Source of the DNA: Picocystis sp. L7
Taxonomy: Eukaryota; Chlorophyta; Picocystophyceae; Picocystales; Picocystaceae
Direction of reading: 5' to 3'
Length of the DNA: 64,000 nucleotides
Assembly: GCA_020975725.1 (NCBI GenBank)
Contig: QXJR01000026.1
Span: 558,001 to 622,000, forward strand
Under the pieces are notes generated by a model. That model was not told the DNA's origin, searched no databases, and saw only the letters and a list, made by a program, of their open reading frames with translations. The stretch's first letter is position 1; each line of letters opens with the position of its first letter. Position numbers and translations under genes: made by a program. This document shows positions 10,774 to 21,200 of this stretch, piece by piece.

Positions 10774-11001
10774 TCTGAGGTCTCCTGCTCAGCACGAGTG
10801 AAGATTGAACCCATGGATTCTCTCCCTTGTGATCCGGTGTTTCGTTTCCCCATCCCAAAAGGAATGGGTTCGGGTCTGTCCCCGGATCGAAAGGGGACAC
10901 GTCCATTCTGAGGTCTCCTGCCCAGCACGAGTGAAGATTGAACCCATGGATTCTCTCCCTTGTGATCCGGTGTTTCGTTTCCCCATCCCAAGGGGAATGG
11001 G

Positions 11002-11444
11002 TGTTAGAAAGAACTTGATCAGGGTCCTTCTGTGTGGGACAATTTGGGTCACGTTGTGAGTCTGATCCGAGGGTTTCGTTGCTGCGAAGGTTTTCTCCTT
11101 CTCTGTGGTAGCGATCCACACGAGAGGCACGTCGTTGGCAATGCAGGCGCGTTGCTCGAAGGCAGATGGGCGGTGTTGGTTGGTAATGCAAAAACTGATT
11201 ACAGGTAAAGTCGCGAGCGCTTTAAATACTGCGTTCTAGCGAGTTTGTCGAGGGGTTGGTCGCCTCGTATTCTCCGCAAGCTGATCATCCTCTTCGTCAC
11301 GTGCGTTCAGGGGCTTCTGCGTCCTGAACGTCTTCGTCGGTTCTTCCGTCTCGACTTGCTGGGAAGTACTGTTTTGGCGCGTCTTCCTTTGGGCTTGGTT
11401 CAGTACGGGGCTGTGTCTTACTGGAAAGGGTATTCCTTCCAACA
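11002..11444 (-). repeat. Copia element 1, 3' LTR
   Basis: 443 bp, TG...CA ends, identical by eye to the partner LTR at 15272-15714. The outer edge is flanked by ATGGG at 10997-11001. The gag-pol frame ends about 150 bp inside this LTR. Confidence 0.95.
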
Positions 11445-14400
11445 CTCCCACTCAGCTCTGTATTGGTCCAGGTCATTCCGAGTTGCTGTATGCATAGCTT
11501 GAATTTTGCTGTTGGTACTTGTTTTGTCAGATAGTCAGCCCACATTTTTTCTGTTTCGCAGTAGTTCATTTCCACTTCATTTCTCATTGCTCGTTCTCGT
11601 ATGAAGTGATGCTGGACATCAATATGTTTGGCCCGTGTGACAGATTGTGGGTTCTTTAGCAGTCTGAGTGTTGACTGGTTGTCGATTAGTATTGTGACTT
11701 TGACTTGTTTTGGATTCAGCAGTTGTTGGACTAGGTTTCTGATCCATAGACTTTCTTTGATTGCAGCAGAGGCTGCCTGGTATTCGGCTTCAGTTGTGGA
11801 GGTAGCTATTGTTGGTTGGAGCTTGCTCTGCCATGATACTAGTCCACCCAATACTTGAATGGCAAATCCAGTTCTAGACCTTCTGTTGTCTTTGTCACTT
11901 GCATAGTCTGCATCGCTGTATGCAGTGATTTGTATGGCTTGGTTTTCATCTTCAGTCGTTCCGGTATAGTTAAGCTGAAGGTCTTCAGTTCCCTTGAGAT
12001 ACTTCAATGTTCCTCTCATGGCGTTCCAGTGGATGCTTGTGGGGCAGGTATTGTATCTTGCGAGTACTGAGGCTGCGTGAGTAAGGTCTGGTCTGGTTGT
12101 CCCACCGAGGTACTGGAGCTGTCCCACGATTTTTTGGTATGTGGTCTGTGCCACTATTTCTCCTTTTTCTTCGCTGGTAACTGGTACTGACAAGGGTTTT
12201 GTATTTGGTTTGCATTCAGTGACTCTGTGCTGCTCCAGGTACTCCTTTACCTTTGCTGCTTGTTCCATGCTCATGATTCTGTTATTGCGATCTCTGCTGA
12301 TGGTTATTCCTAGGAAATTTTTGGCTTCTCCCAGGTCAGTGGCCTTGTAGTGTTGCCTGATTAGATCTTTAATTTGGTTTATGAGTGTTGTGTTTTTGCT
12401 GGCTAACAGGATGTCGTCTACGTAGAAACACAGGTAGCAGGTTCCTTGGTCAGTCCGGCACTTCAGCATGTTCTCATCCACTCTTATGCACTCGAATTTC
12501 ATCTTCTTGAGTGTCTTTGTTAGTTCTTGGTTCCAGACTCTAGGTGCCTGTTTGAGTCCATACAGGCTTTTGTTCAGCTTGAGAGCTTGGTTTTCTGTCC
12601 TTTTGTTGAGTCCATCTGGTATTTTGAGGTATACCTCATCTTCCAGGTCAGCATTTAGGAATGCTGTTTCGATGTCCATCTGGTGCATTTCCAGATCCAG
12701 GTGATTGACTGCTGCGAGAAATATTCTCAGACCTGTTTTGCTGACCACTGCTGCGTATATCTCATCATAGTCTTCTCCAGGTTTCTGATGACAGCCAAGT
12801 GCTACCAGCCTTGCCTTGTATTTGGTGATGTTGTTCATTTCATCCCTTTTTACTCTGAAGATCCATTTGGACCCCAGTGGTTTCTTGCCTGCAGGTAGGT
12901 CACAGATGTCCCATGTTCTCATCTTTGAGAGGGACTCCAGTTCATTGTGGATTGCCTCAGACCAGAGATCCTTGTCCGGCCTTTTCATAGCTTTGTGGTA
13001 TCCATCAAATTTGTCTGGGAGTCCTTCTGTGAGGTAAGCTTTGAAATTGGTCTGTCTGTTTGGCCTCAGATTGTATCGCTGACTGTTTTCCTCTTCCGCT
13101 GGTTCAGGTTCCTCTTCTTCTTGCTCTTCATCAGAGCTCTTGCTGGATAGCTCCCACTGATCTGGAGTTTCCATTGAGTCTTCGAGATACATTGTTTGTT
13201 CATTTTCTGTTGATCTGTTGTACTGACCCATTTGCTCTTCATTGAATCGAACATTTCTGCTGGTTACCAGTCTGTTGCTTAGTAGTACACGGTAAGTCGT
13301 GGAGTTTTCATACCCAATGAAAATTCCTTTTTCACTTCTGGGTTCAAATTTGCTTGTCCACTTTTCTTTGGGCTTCAGTACCCATGCTTCGCATCCAAAG
13401 GTTCTTAAGTGGCTAACTGATTGTTTTCTTCCTGTTAATTTTTCCAGGGGGGATTTGGTTTCTGCTCCATGAGTGGGGGGCAGTTTGTTTCTGGTGTAGG
13501 CGTAGGTCCGTACGGCTTCTCCCCAGTATTTTTGTGGTAGGTTACTCGCGTTCAGCATCGTGCTCGCGTGCTCTCTTATGTCTCGGTGGAGTCTTTCTGC
13601 GTCGTTTTGTTGGGGGGCGTAGCCAGCTGTTTTTTCGTGTTCTATTCCCCGTTCTGACAGAAAATCTGCGAGTTGTTTTCCCAGGAACTCTTGTCCCAGG
13701 TCAGTTCTGATGGCTCGTACGTGTTTTTTTCCTTCTGCCTTTTGTTCCAGCACGTTTATGGCTCTTCTTGCATATTTCCCTGTGTGACCTTTTGATTGCA
13801 TCAGGTACACTAGGCATGTCTTGGTTGCATGGTCCAGAGCAGACATGTAGTATCTGTGTCCTCCTGGTGTTTCAGGGTGTATGGGACCAACTACGTCCAT
13901 GTACACTAGATCCAGTGGTTCATATTGGTAGTCTTTTGGCTTGAATTTGGTCGCTGTTTGCTTGTTTTCTGCACAGGCATTACAGTTTTCGCTCAGTTTG
14001 TATGGTAGTCCGAGCTTTTTGATTCTGCTGCTGTGTATGTGGCCCAGTCTTTGGTGCCATATACTTGCTGTTGCAGCAAAGCAGTAGTTTGCGCTCTCTG
14101 TTAGATTGGCTTTTATGGTCTTGTCTCCTTGGGTGATGAGGCAGGTTCCTTTGTTGAACCTTACTGATGCTCCGTTGTCTGTCATGCAGGTTACCGAAAT
14201 CAGGTTGGCTGAGAGTCCTGGTACATATACTACGTTCTGCAGTTCTATTTTGGTTTGGTGGTCATCCTTCAGTGTCAGTTTTACTGTTCCTATTGCTTTG
14301 GTCTCTAGGAGTGTTCCATCTGCTATTTCTATGTGACCAGTGTGAGCTCTTAGTGTGGTGGTGTCCAGAAAATCTTGGTTCCCTGTCATGTGCCAGCTGG

Positions 14401-15235
14401 CACCTGAGTCTATTATCCAGGTCTCATTGTTCTGTCCTTTGAGTTTTGCACTGTTGGCTACTAGGCTCATTGGTCTTTCAGTCCTTTTGGTTTGGAGAGT
14501 GTCGCTGCTTCTGTTTCTTGGTGGGTATGCAGCTTTGAAGAATCTGCATATTTCCAGCGTGTGGCCGGGTTTTTTGCAGTATTGGCATTTTTGTTTTTGT
14601 GATCCAGTTTGTGGTTTGTTTTCTGGTTCTCGGGTCATGTATGCTCTACCTTTCCTCAGATATGCTTCCTCATAGGCCAGGGATTCTCTGACACGGGCCA
14701 TGGTTAGCTTCTGGTGGTAGTGCTTCAGCGTTACCACTACCATGTGGTAATTATCTGGAAGTCCATCCAATACTTGGTGGCACACTTCCTCTTCAGGTAT
14801 GTCGATGTTAATTTGTCTCAGTTCATCTACCACCTGGACGATGTTGTTCATGTATTGATCAACTGACTGGTCACTGCGTTTACGAGTTTTTGCGAGCTTT
14901 TCTTTCAGTTCTCCTTCTCTGAGGAGTCCAGTATGCTGGTACAGTTCCTTTAGTGTGGTCCATACTTGATGAGCTGTGGTACAGGTGGTTATGTGTCCAC
15001 TGTACTCTTCACTTACGCAGTTCATTATGCAGCAGCGGGCTTGCTGCATTTTGTTATACATGGCTTGATGCTCCATTTTCATTTCTCCATCCTTTTCTTT
15101 TTCCACCTTTGGTTCTTCTGCAGTCACAGTCCACAGATTGTGGATTCTCAGATAATTTTCCATTCTGATGAACCATTGTCTCCAATTCTTACCATTTAGC
15201 TCAGGCACAGCAGTCGTTGCTGCTGGGTCCACCAT
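11297..15235 (-). CDS. Copia element 1 gag-pol polyprotein
   Basis: One frame of about 1312 codons starts 37 bp inside the 5' LTR. Visible parts are: a UBN2/gag-like N-terminus; a CCHC knuckle (CQYCKKPGHTLEIC); an aspartic protease motif DSGASWHMT; an integrase with GHIHS/C-x2-C zinc residues and a GYAPQQN core; a Copia-type reverse transcriptase with YVDDILLAS; and an RNase H with TEAEYQA. Domain order integrase-before-RT assigns it to Ty1/Copia. It is a virus-like mobile-element protein, not a host gene. Confidence 0.95.
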   Translation of the reverse strand: MVDPAATTAVPELNGKNWRQWFIRMENYLRIHNLWTVTAEEPKVEKEKDGEMKMEHQAMYNKMQQARCCIMNCVSEEYSGHITTCTTAHQVWTTLKELYQHTGLLREGELKEKLAKTRKRSDQSVDQYMNNIVQVVDELRQINIDIPEEEVCHQVLDGLPDNYHMVVVTLKHYHQKLTMARVRESLAYEEAYLRKGRAYMTREPENKPQTGSQKQKCQYCKKPGHTLEICRFFKAAYPPRNRSSDTLQTKRTERPMSLVANSAKLKGQNNETWIIDSGASWHMTGNQDFLDTTTLRAHTGHIEIADGTLLETKAIGTVKLTLKDDHQTKIELQNVVYVPGLSANLISVTCMTDNGASVRFNKGTCLITQGDKTIKANLTESANYCFAATASIWHQRLGHIHSSRIKKLGLPYKLSENCNACAENKQTATKFKPKDYQYEPLDLVYMDVVGPIHPETPGGHRYYMSALDHATKTCLVYLMQSKGHTGKYARRAINVLEQKAEGKKHVRAIRTDLGQEFLGKQLADFLSERGIEHEKTAGYAPQQNDAERLHRDIREHASTMLNASNLPQKYWGEAVRTYAYTRNKLPPTHGAETKSPLEKLTGRKQSVSHLRTFGCEAWVLKPKEKWTSKFEPRSEKGIFIGYENSTTYRVLLSNRLVTSRNVRFNEEQMGQYNRSTENEQTMYLEDSMETPDQWELSSKSSDEEQEEEEPEPAEEENSQRYNLRPNRQTNFKAYLTEGLPDKFDGYHKAMKRPDKDLWSEAIHNELESLSKMRTWDICDLPAGKKPLGSKWIFRVKRDEMNNITKYKARLVALGCHQKPGEDYDEIYAAVVSKTGLRIFLAAVNHLDLEMHQMDIETAFLNADLEDEVYLKIPDGLNKRTENQALKLNKSLYGLKQAPRVWNQELTKTLKKMKFECIRVDENMLKCRTDQGTCYLCFYVDDILLASKNTTLINQIKDLIRQHYKATDLGEAKNFLGITISRDRNNRIMSMEQAAKVKEYLEQHRVTECKPNTKPLSVPVTSEEKGEIVAQTTYQKIVGQLQYLGGTTRPDLTHAASVLARYNTCPTSIHWNAMRGTLKYLKGTEDLQLNYTGTTEDENQAIQITAYSDADYASDKDNRRSRTGFAIQVLGGLVSWQSKLQPTIATSTTEAEYQAASAAIKESLWIRNLVQQLLNPKQVKVTILIDNQSTLRLLKNPQSVTRAKHIDVQHHFIRERAMRNEVEMNYCETEKMWADYLTKQVPTAKFKLCIQQLGMTWTNTELSGSVGRNTLSSKTQPRTEPSPKEDAPKQYFPASRDGRTDEDVQDAEAPERT

Positions 15236-15254
15236 GTTGTTGGTGTGTTGAGGC

Positions 15255-15271
15255 TTTCAAGGCTCTTAACC
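15255..15271 (-). other. Copia element 1 primer-binding site
   Basis: Immediately inside the 5' LTR the element reads GGTTAAGAGCCTTGA. Its complement matches the anticodon arm of plant-type tRNA-Lys(CUU) (CAAGGCTCTTAACC), not a tRNA 3' end. The same 15 nt occupy the same place in Copia element 2, although the LTRs are unrelated. Confidence 0.75.
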
Positions 15272-15714
15272 TGTTAGAAAGAACTTGATCAGGGTCCTTC
15301 TGTGTGGGACAATTTGGGTCACGTTGTGAGTCTGATCCGAGGGTTTCGTTGCTGCGAAGGTTTTCTCCTTCTCTGTGGTAGCGATCCACACGAGAGGCAC
15401 GTCGTTGGCAATGCAGGCGCGTTGCTCGAAGGCAGATGGGCGGTGTTGGTTGGTAATGCAAAAACTGATTACAGGTAAAGTCGCGAGCGCTTTAAATACT
15501 GCGTTCTAGCGAGTTTGTCGAGGGGTTGGTCGCCTCGTATTCTCCGCAAGCTGATCATCCTCTTCGTCACGTGCGTTCAGGGGCTTCTGCGTCCTGAACG
15601 TCTTCGTCGGTTCTTCCGTCTCGACTTGCTGGGAAGTACTGTTTTGGCGCGTCTTCCTTTGGGCTTGGTTCAGTACGGGGCTGTGTCTTACTGGAAAGGG
15701 TATTCCTTCCAACA
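15272..15714 (-). repeat. Copia element 1, 5' LTR
   Basis: 443 bp copy at the element's transcriptional start side. The outer edge is flanked by ATGGG at 15715-15719, the match of the duplication on the other side. Confidence 0.95.
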
Positions 15715-17618
15715 ATGGGTTCGGGTCTGTCCCCGGATCGAAAGGGGACACGTCCATTCTGAGGTCTCCTGCTCAGCACGAGTGAAGATTGAACCCATGG
15801 ATCCTCTCCCTTGTGATCCGGTGTTTCGTTTCCCCATCCCAAGGGGAATGGGTTCGGGTCTGTCCCCGGATCGAAAGGGGACACGTCCATTCTGAGGTCT
15901 CCTGCTCAGCACGAGTGAAGATTGAACCCATGGATTCTCTCCCTTGTGATCCGGTGTTTCGTTTCCCCATCCCAAGGGGAATGGGTTCGGGTCTGTCCCC
16001 GGATCGAAAGGGGACACGTCCATTCTGAGGTCTCCTGCCCAGCACGAGTGAAGATTGAACCCATGGATTCTCTCCCTTGTGATCCGGTGTTTCGTTTCCC
16101 CATCCCAAGGGGAATGGGTTCGGGTCTGTCCCCGGATCGAAAGGGGACACGTCCATTCTGAGGTCTCCTGCCCAGCACGAGTGAAGATTGAACCCATGGA
16201 TTCTCTCCCTTGTGATCCGGTGTTTCGTTTCCCCATCCCAAGGGGAATGGGTTCGGGTCTGTCCCCGGATCGAAAGGGGACACGTCCATTCTGAGGTCTC
16301 CTGCCCAGCACGAGTGAAGATTGAACCCATGGATCCTCTCCCTTGTGATCCGGTGTTTCGTTTCCCCATCCCAAGGGGAATGGGTTCGGGTCTGTCCCCG
16401 GATCGAAAGGGGACACGTCCATTCTGAGGTCTCCTGCTCAGCACGAGTGAAGATTGAACCCATGGATTCTCTCCCTTGTGATCCGGTGTTTCGTTTCCCC
16501 ATCCCAAGGGGAATGGGTTCGGGTCTGTCCCCGGATCGAAAGGGGACACGTCCATTCTGAGGTCTCCTGCCCAGCACGAGTGAAGATTGAACCCATGGAT
16601 TCTCTCCCTTGTGATCCGGTGTTTCGTTTCCCCATCCCAAGGGGAATGGGTTCGGGTCTGTCCCCGGATCGAAAGGGGACACGTCCATTCTGAGGTCTCC
16701 TGCTCAGCACGAGTGAAGATTGAACCCATGGATTCTCTCCCTTGTGATCCGGTGTTTCGTTTCCCCATCCCAAGGGGAATGGGTTCGGGTCTGTCCCCGG
16801 ATCGAAAGGGGACACGTCCATTCTGAGGTCTCCTGCCCAGCACGAGTGAAGATTGAACCCATGGATCCTCTCCCTTGTGATCCGGTGTTTCGTTTCCCCA
16901 TCCCAAGGGGAATGGGTTCGGGTCTGTCCCCGGATCGAAAGGGGACACGTCCATTCTGAGGTCTCCTGCCCAGCACGAGTGAAGATTGAACCCATGGATT
17001 CTCTCCCTTGTGATCCGGTGTTTCGTTTCCCCATCCCAAGGGGAATGGGTTCGGGTCTGTCCCCGGATCGAAAGGGGACACGTCCATTCTGAGGTCTCCT
17101 GCTCAGCACGAGTGAAGATTGAACCCATGGATCCTCTCCCTTGTGATCCGGTGTTTCGTTTCCCCATCCCAAGGGGAATGGGTTCGGGTCTGTCCCCGGA
17201 TCGAAAGGGGACACGTCCATTCTGAGGTCTCCTGCCCAGCACGAGTGAAGATTGAACCCATGGATTCTCTCCCTTGTGATCCGGTGTTTCGTTTCCCCAT
17301 CCCAAGGGGAATGGGTTCGGGTCTGTCCCCGGATCGAAAGGGGACACGTCCATTCTGAGGTCTCCTGCCCAGCACGAGTGAAGATTGAACCCATGGATTC
17401 TCTCCCTTGTGATCCGGTGTTTCGTTTCCCCATCCCAAGGGGAATGGGTTCGGGTCTGTCCCCGGATCGAAAGGGGACACGTCCATTCTGAGGTCTCCTG
17501 CCCAGCACGAGTGAAGATTGAACCCATGGATCCTCTCCCTTGTGATCCGGTGTTTCGTTTCCCCATCCCAAGGGGAATGGGTTCGGGTCTGTCCCCGGAT
17601 CGAAAGGGGACACGTCCA

Positions 17619-18279
17619 AGGGGTGCACGTCGAAGGGGAGGTCGATCGATCGATCCAGGGAAGAAGGGACATCGGTTGTGACATCGTTGTGAAGGGTAGG
17701 GCGGTGGGGGCCTGGCATGGACGAAACGGCGGTGGCTCGAACGTAGAGTGGTGGAAGATGCAACCCAAGCGAGGTTTCGAGTTCTCGCGTCCATTCCTGG
17801 ATGGATGGTGTCCTTGCATTGTGTGTTTTCATGCCTTGCTTTGGACCCCGTGCGTAAGATGCCTCGGGTTTCCCTTCATGCTTCCCCAATGCACCGTACC
17901 GAACCGGTTCCCTTGGATGGCCACTTGCAATGCACCGTCTGTTTTAACCTCCTTGCCTCCGCCATCCAACCTTGGTTGGAAGGCACATCCTCCACGTCTT
18001 CCTTGCTTTGCAATGGGACCGGGTCCATCCTCCACCTTTCCCCTCCTGGAGTTTTCGTTCGTGTTAACACGACCCCTTCGGTCCCTCCCTCCCCGATGTT
18101 AAGCGGACGCGAACCGAAGTTTTCGTCCCCTCAAACTCCCTCGATCCATGAAATTAATGGCCAAGTTAAGCGGTTGAGGGGGTGAGCTGGGCGATGGCCG
18201 CATTGGCGCCATTTCGTGCTTCGTCTCTTCGAACCTTTCGCCATCATGGCGCATGTTTGAGCCCTGAAGGACGGATCGG
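17619..18279. other. Intergenic region 5' of RecQ helicase
   Basis: Unique DNA between the satellite and RecQ. No gene recognised. It carries two copies of GTTAAGCGG (18098 and 18165) upstream of the RecQ start codon. Confidence 0.5.
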
Positions 18280-21200
18280 ATGGCGCGTGGAACCGTCCTG
18301 CAGGTGAAACACAACCTGGAACACCACCTGGAGGTGTCGGAGAAGAAGGAAGGATCCCAAGGAGACGCATGGAGCGGCTTTCTGTACGCCAAACCACCCA
18401 CAAGACAGGCGTGGAACGCGTGCTGCCAGGTGCTGGACGAAGTGCACGTGGATCGAAGGCGTGCACGAGACGCCATTGCAGCCCTGGAAGGCCGGAGAGA
18501 CGCCAAGACCGACCTCGGAAGCAAAGCGAAGCCGCTGCAGGACATCTCCAACGAGGTCCAACACAACGCCAGAGGCGCTGGTCCAACCGTCATGGCGCAA
18601 CAAGCCATCGACGTACTCTCCGACGACGATTTCGGTGGAAGCCAGCTGGACGACGATGTGCTGGCCACCATCGACCTCGAAAGCCTCGTCAAAGTGCACC
18701 AAGCCAGTCGAATGGAACGTGGTGCTGTAGGAAAGGAAGAGAACGCAAGGAACGTCGAAACGACGAAAGCACACGACGAACACGTCGAGCGAACGTGCGA
18801 ACATGGAAGAAGCGTGCAGGAATGCAAGCACGTGGCGTATCACTACCGGGAAATCGTCGAAGAACTGCTGCAGGTGACCGAGAAACTGGCATTCGAACAA
18901 CTAACGCAGGTGGAGAAAGAACAGCTCCTGCGAAGGCACAGGCAGCTCAAAGCCGACAAAGTGAGCCTCCCGCCTTTCGACGCTTACAGCGTGGATCGAA
19001 GGATCGAGAATCCTCCGCCCGCCTTTGGAAACCCATCAATTGCTTCGATGGGAGGCACGAATCGCTTGCATCCCCCGACGATGGAAATGGGTGCAGGTCA
19101 ACTGCACGCGCCATCCACAGATGGAACCTTTGCCACGGCACCTGGACTTCCTCCAATAGATATGGGAGCCATGCCTCCTCTCCAGGAAAGGCCTAGGCTG
19201 GCGGCCGTCGACATTGGCCCAGTGAGTTGCCATCGCACGGAAGGGTCTACCGATAAATTGTGGAAAAGGAAGGATTTCGGTTGGTCGCAGGAGATCGTGC
19301 AGCACAACAAGAGCTACTTTGGCAATGACAGCTTTCGTATCAACCAGCTGGAAGCGATCAATGCCACCATGAGCGGTAGGGACTGCTTCGTTCTCATGCC
19401 AACGGGAGGAGGGAAAAGCTTGTGCTTCCAGCTTCCGGCCCTCTGTGGGGGGGTGACCGTGGTCATCTCCCCGTTGGTATCCCTCATTGAAGACCAGATA
19501 TCCCAATTGAAGATCATTGACATCCCGTGTGCGTATCTCAGCGCCAGCATAGACTATGCGGAGCAGAGAAGCATCATGGACGACTTGCGTTCGCCCGATC
19601 CATGTGTGAAGCTGTTGTACGTCACCCCAGAGAAGGTGGTGCAAAGCAATGCCTTTCAGTCCGCCCTCCAACGTCTGAATGAGAACAGGCATTTGGCAAG
19701 AATAGTGATTGACGAAGCGCACTGTGTGAGCCAATGGGGACATGACTTCAGACCGGACTACAAGGGTCTGTGGATCTTCAAGTCCAACTTCAAGAATGTG
19801 CCCATCATGGCCCTGACGGCCACTGCCACCCCACGCGTTCAAGAGGACGTAGTCTTGCAGCTGCGCCTCGAGCAGTGCGTGACTTTCCGCAGCAGCTTCA
19901 ACCGTCCCAACCTCCGTTACGAGGTCAGGCCTAAGAAGGCCAAGGCGGTGGTGGAACAGATGAAGAACATGATTGAGACCCACTACATCGACAAGTTTGG
20001 GAATGTGATGTCGGGCATCATCTATTGTCTTAGCAGGGGTGAATGCGAGAAGCTGTCCAACCAACTCAGCAAGACGATGTTAGAGTACAGGGGTAGGGAT
20101 GGTCAGGTGCGAAAAAAGCGGCTGATTGTGGGGTACTATCACGCTGGCTTGACGCACAACCAGAGGAAAGAGGTCCAGAGGAGGTGGAGCAATGACGAGA
20201 TACCGATCATTTGTGCAACAATCGCGTTTGGCATGGGCATCAACAAGCCGGATGTACGGTTCGTCATCCACTACTCCATGCCCAAGTCCCTGGAGGGTTA
20301 CCACCAAGAAGCGGGAAGGGCTGGAAGGGACGGGCAGATTTCTGCTTGCATCTTGTTGTACAGCTACGCCGATGCGCAGAAGGCGAAGCACATGATCAAG
20401 CAAAGCGCCATCGAGCAACGAACAGAGCCGGAACACCTCAGGCTTACTTTGGAGAGCTTGGACCGCATGATTGCGTACTGCGAAGAGAAGGTGGAATGTC
20501 GCAGGGTCCTTCAGCTGTCGCACTTTGGAGAAACAAGCTTCTCGGCGGCACATTGCAATAAGACTTGCGACAATTGTTGGCAGGCAAGCAAGTACACGGA
20601 CGCGGACATAACCAAGCAGGCCTGCGAGCTGATCAATCTGGTTGGGGCCATGCAGGGAAAGAGCTCGTTGTCGTACGTCGTGGACGTTTTCCGAGGTTCC
20701 AAATCGGCGCAGGTGAGAATGATGCGTCATGAAGATTTGCCTCAATATGGGGCGGGAAAGGGCATGAAGAAATCCGAGGTCGAACGCATCCTGCGTCGCA
20801 TGATTCTTGAAAACATTCTGGTGGAAGAGTCCCACCGAGCGGACAATCAGTACCAGAACGTCATCACCTGCCTCAAGGTGAACCAGGGTCGAGCAGGGGA
20901 CTACCTCAACGGGAGGCGGCGGCTGATCATCAAGTGCTTGGAAGCGGAGAAGCCTGGGGGTGGAGAGAAGAAGCGATCCAGGGACGTGATCGACGTAACG
21001 GACGAGTACTGCACGACCGTGCCAGGAGACGAGCTAGGCGTGGAGATCTACGAGGAGCTCATGCGGGCTCGAGAGGAGATTGTGAAGATGCCAGGGAATG
21101 AGAAAGCAGAAACGATTTTGACCAAGGCGGTTTTGGAGAGAATCTCCCAGTTGAAGCCTACCACCGAGAGCGATTTGAAGAAGATCCCGACCCTGGTCCA

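Larger units (their letters stand above)
11002..15714 (-). mobile_element. Ty1/Copia LTR retrotransposon, whole-looking, very young
   Basis: Two LTRs of 443 bp (11002-11444 and 15272-15714) are identical by eye. They start TG and end CA and are flanked by the 5-bp target duplication ATGGG. The body is a single gag-pol frame on the minus strand in Copia order: gag, zinc knuckle, protease, integrase, reverse transcriptase, RNase H. The element looks whole, and the identical LTRs indicate a very recent insertion. The primer-binding site directly follows the 5' LTR (15271 downwards), and a purine-rich tract abuts the 3' LTR. It sits inside the 133-bp satellite. Confidence 0.96.
10763..17618. repeat. 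133-bp satellite array interrupted by a Copia element
   Basis: About 16 tandem 133-bp units lie at 10763-11001 and 15715-17618 and are split by the Copia insertion at 11002-15714. Units are nearly identical; the recurrent differences are CTGCTCAG versus CTGCCCAG and GGATTCTC versus GGATCCTC. Each unit holds an inverted repeat GTCCCC/GGGGAC with a 9-nt loop, nested in ATGGGTTC/GAACCCAT, so it could fold into a compound hairpin. The left edge falls inside codon 4 of the At5g03900-like gene; the right edge is in unique DNA. No stop codon occurs in any minus-strand frame of the unit, which produces long repetitive frames up to 673 codons. I regard these as non-coding. Confidence 0.95.

Noticed and set aside
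15773-17794. 673-codon repetitive frame through the 133-bp satellite
   Set aside because: All three minus frames are open at once, which is a property of the unit rather than selection on one frame. Kept only as a low-interest observation.
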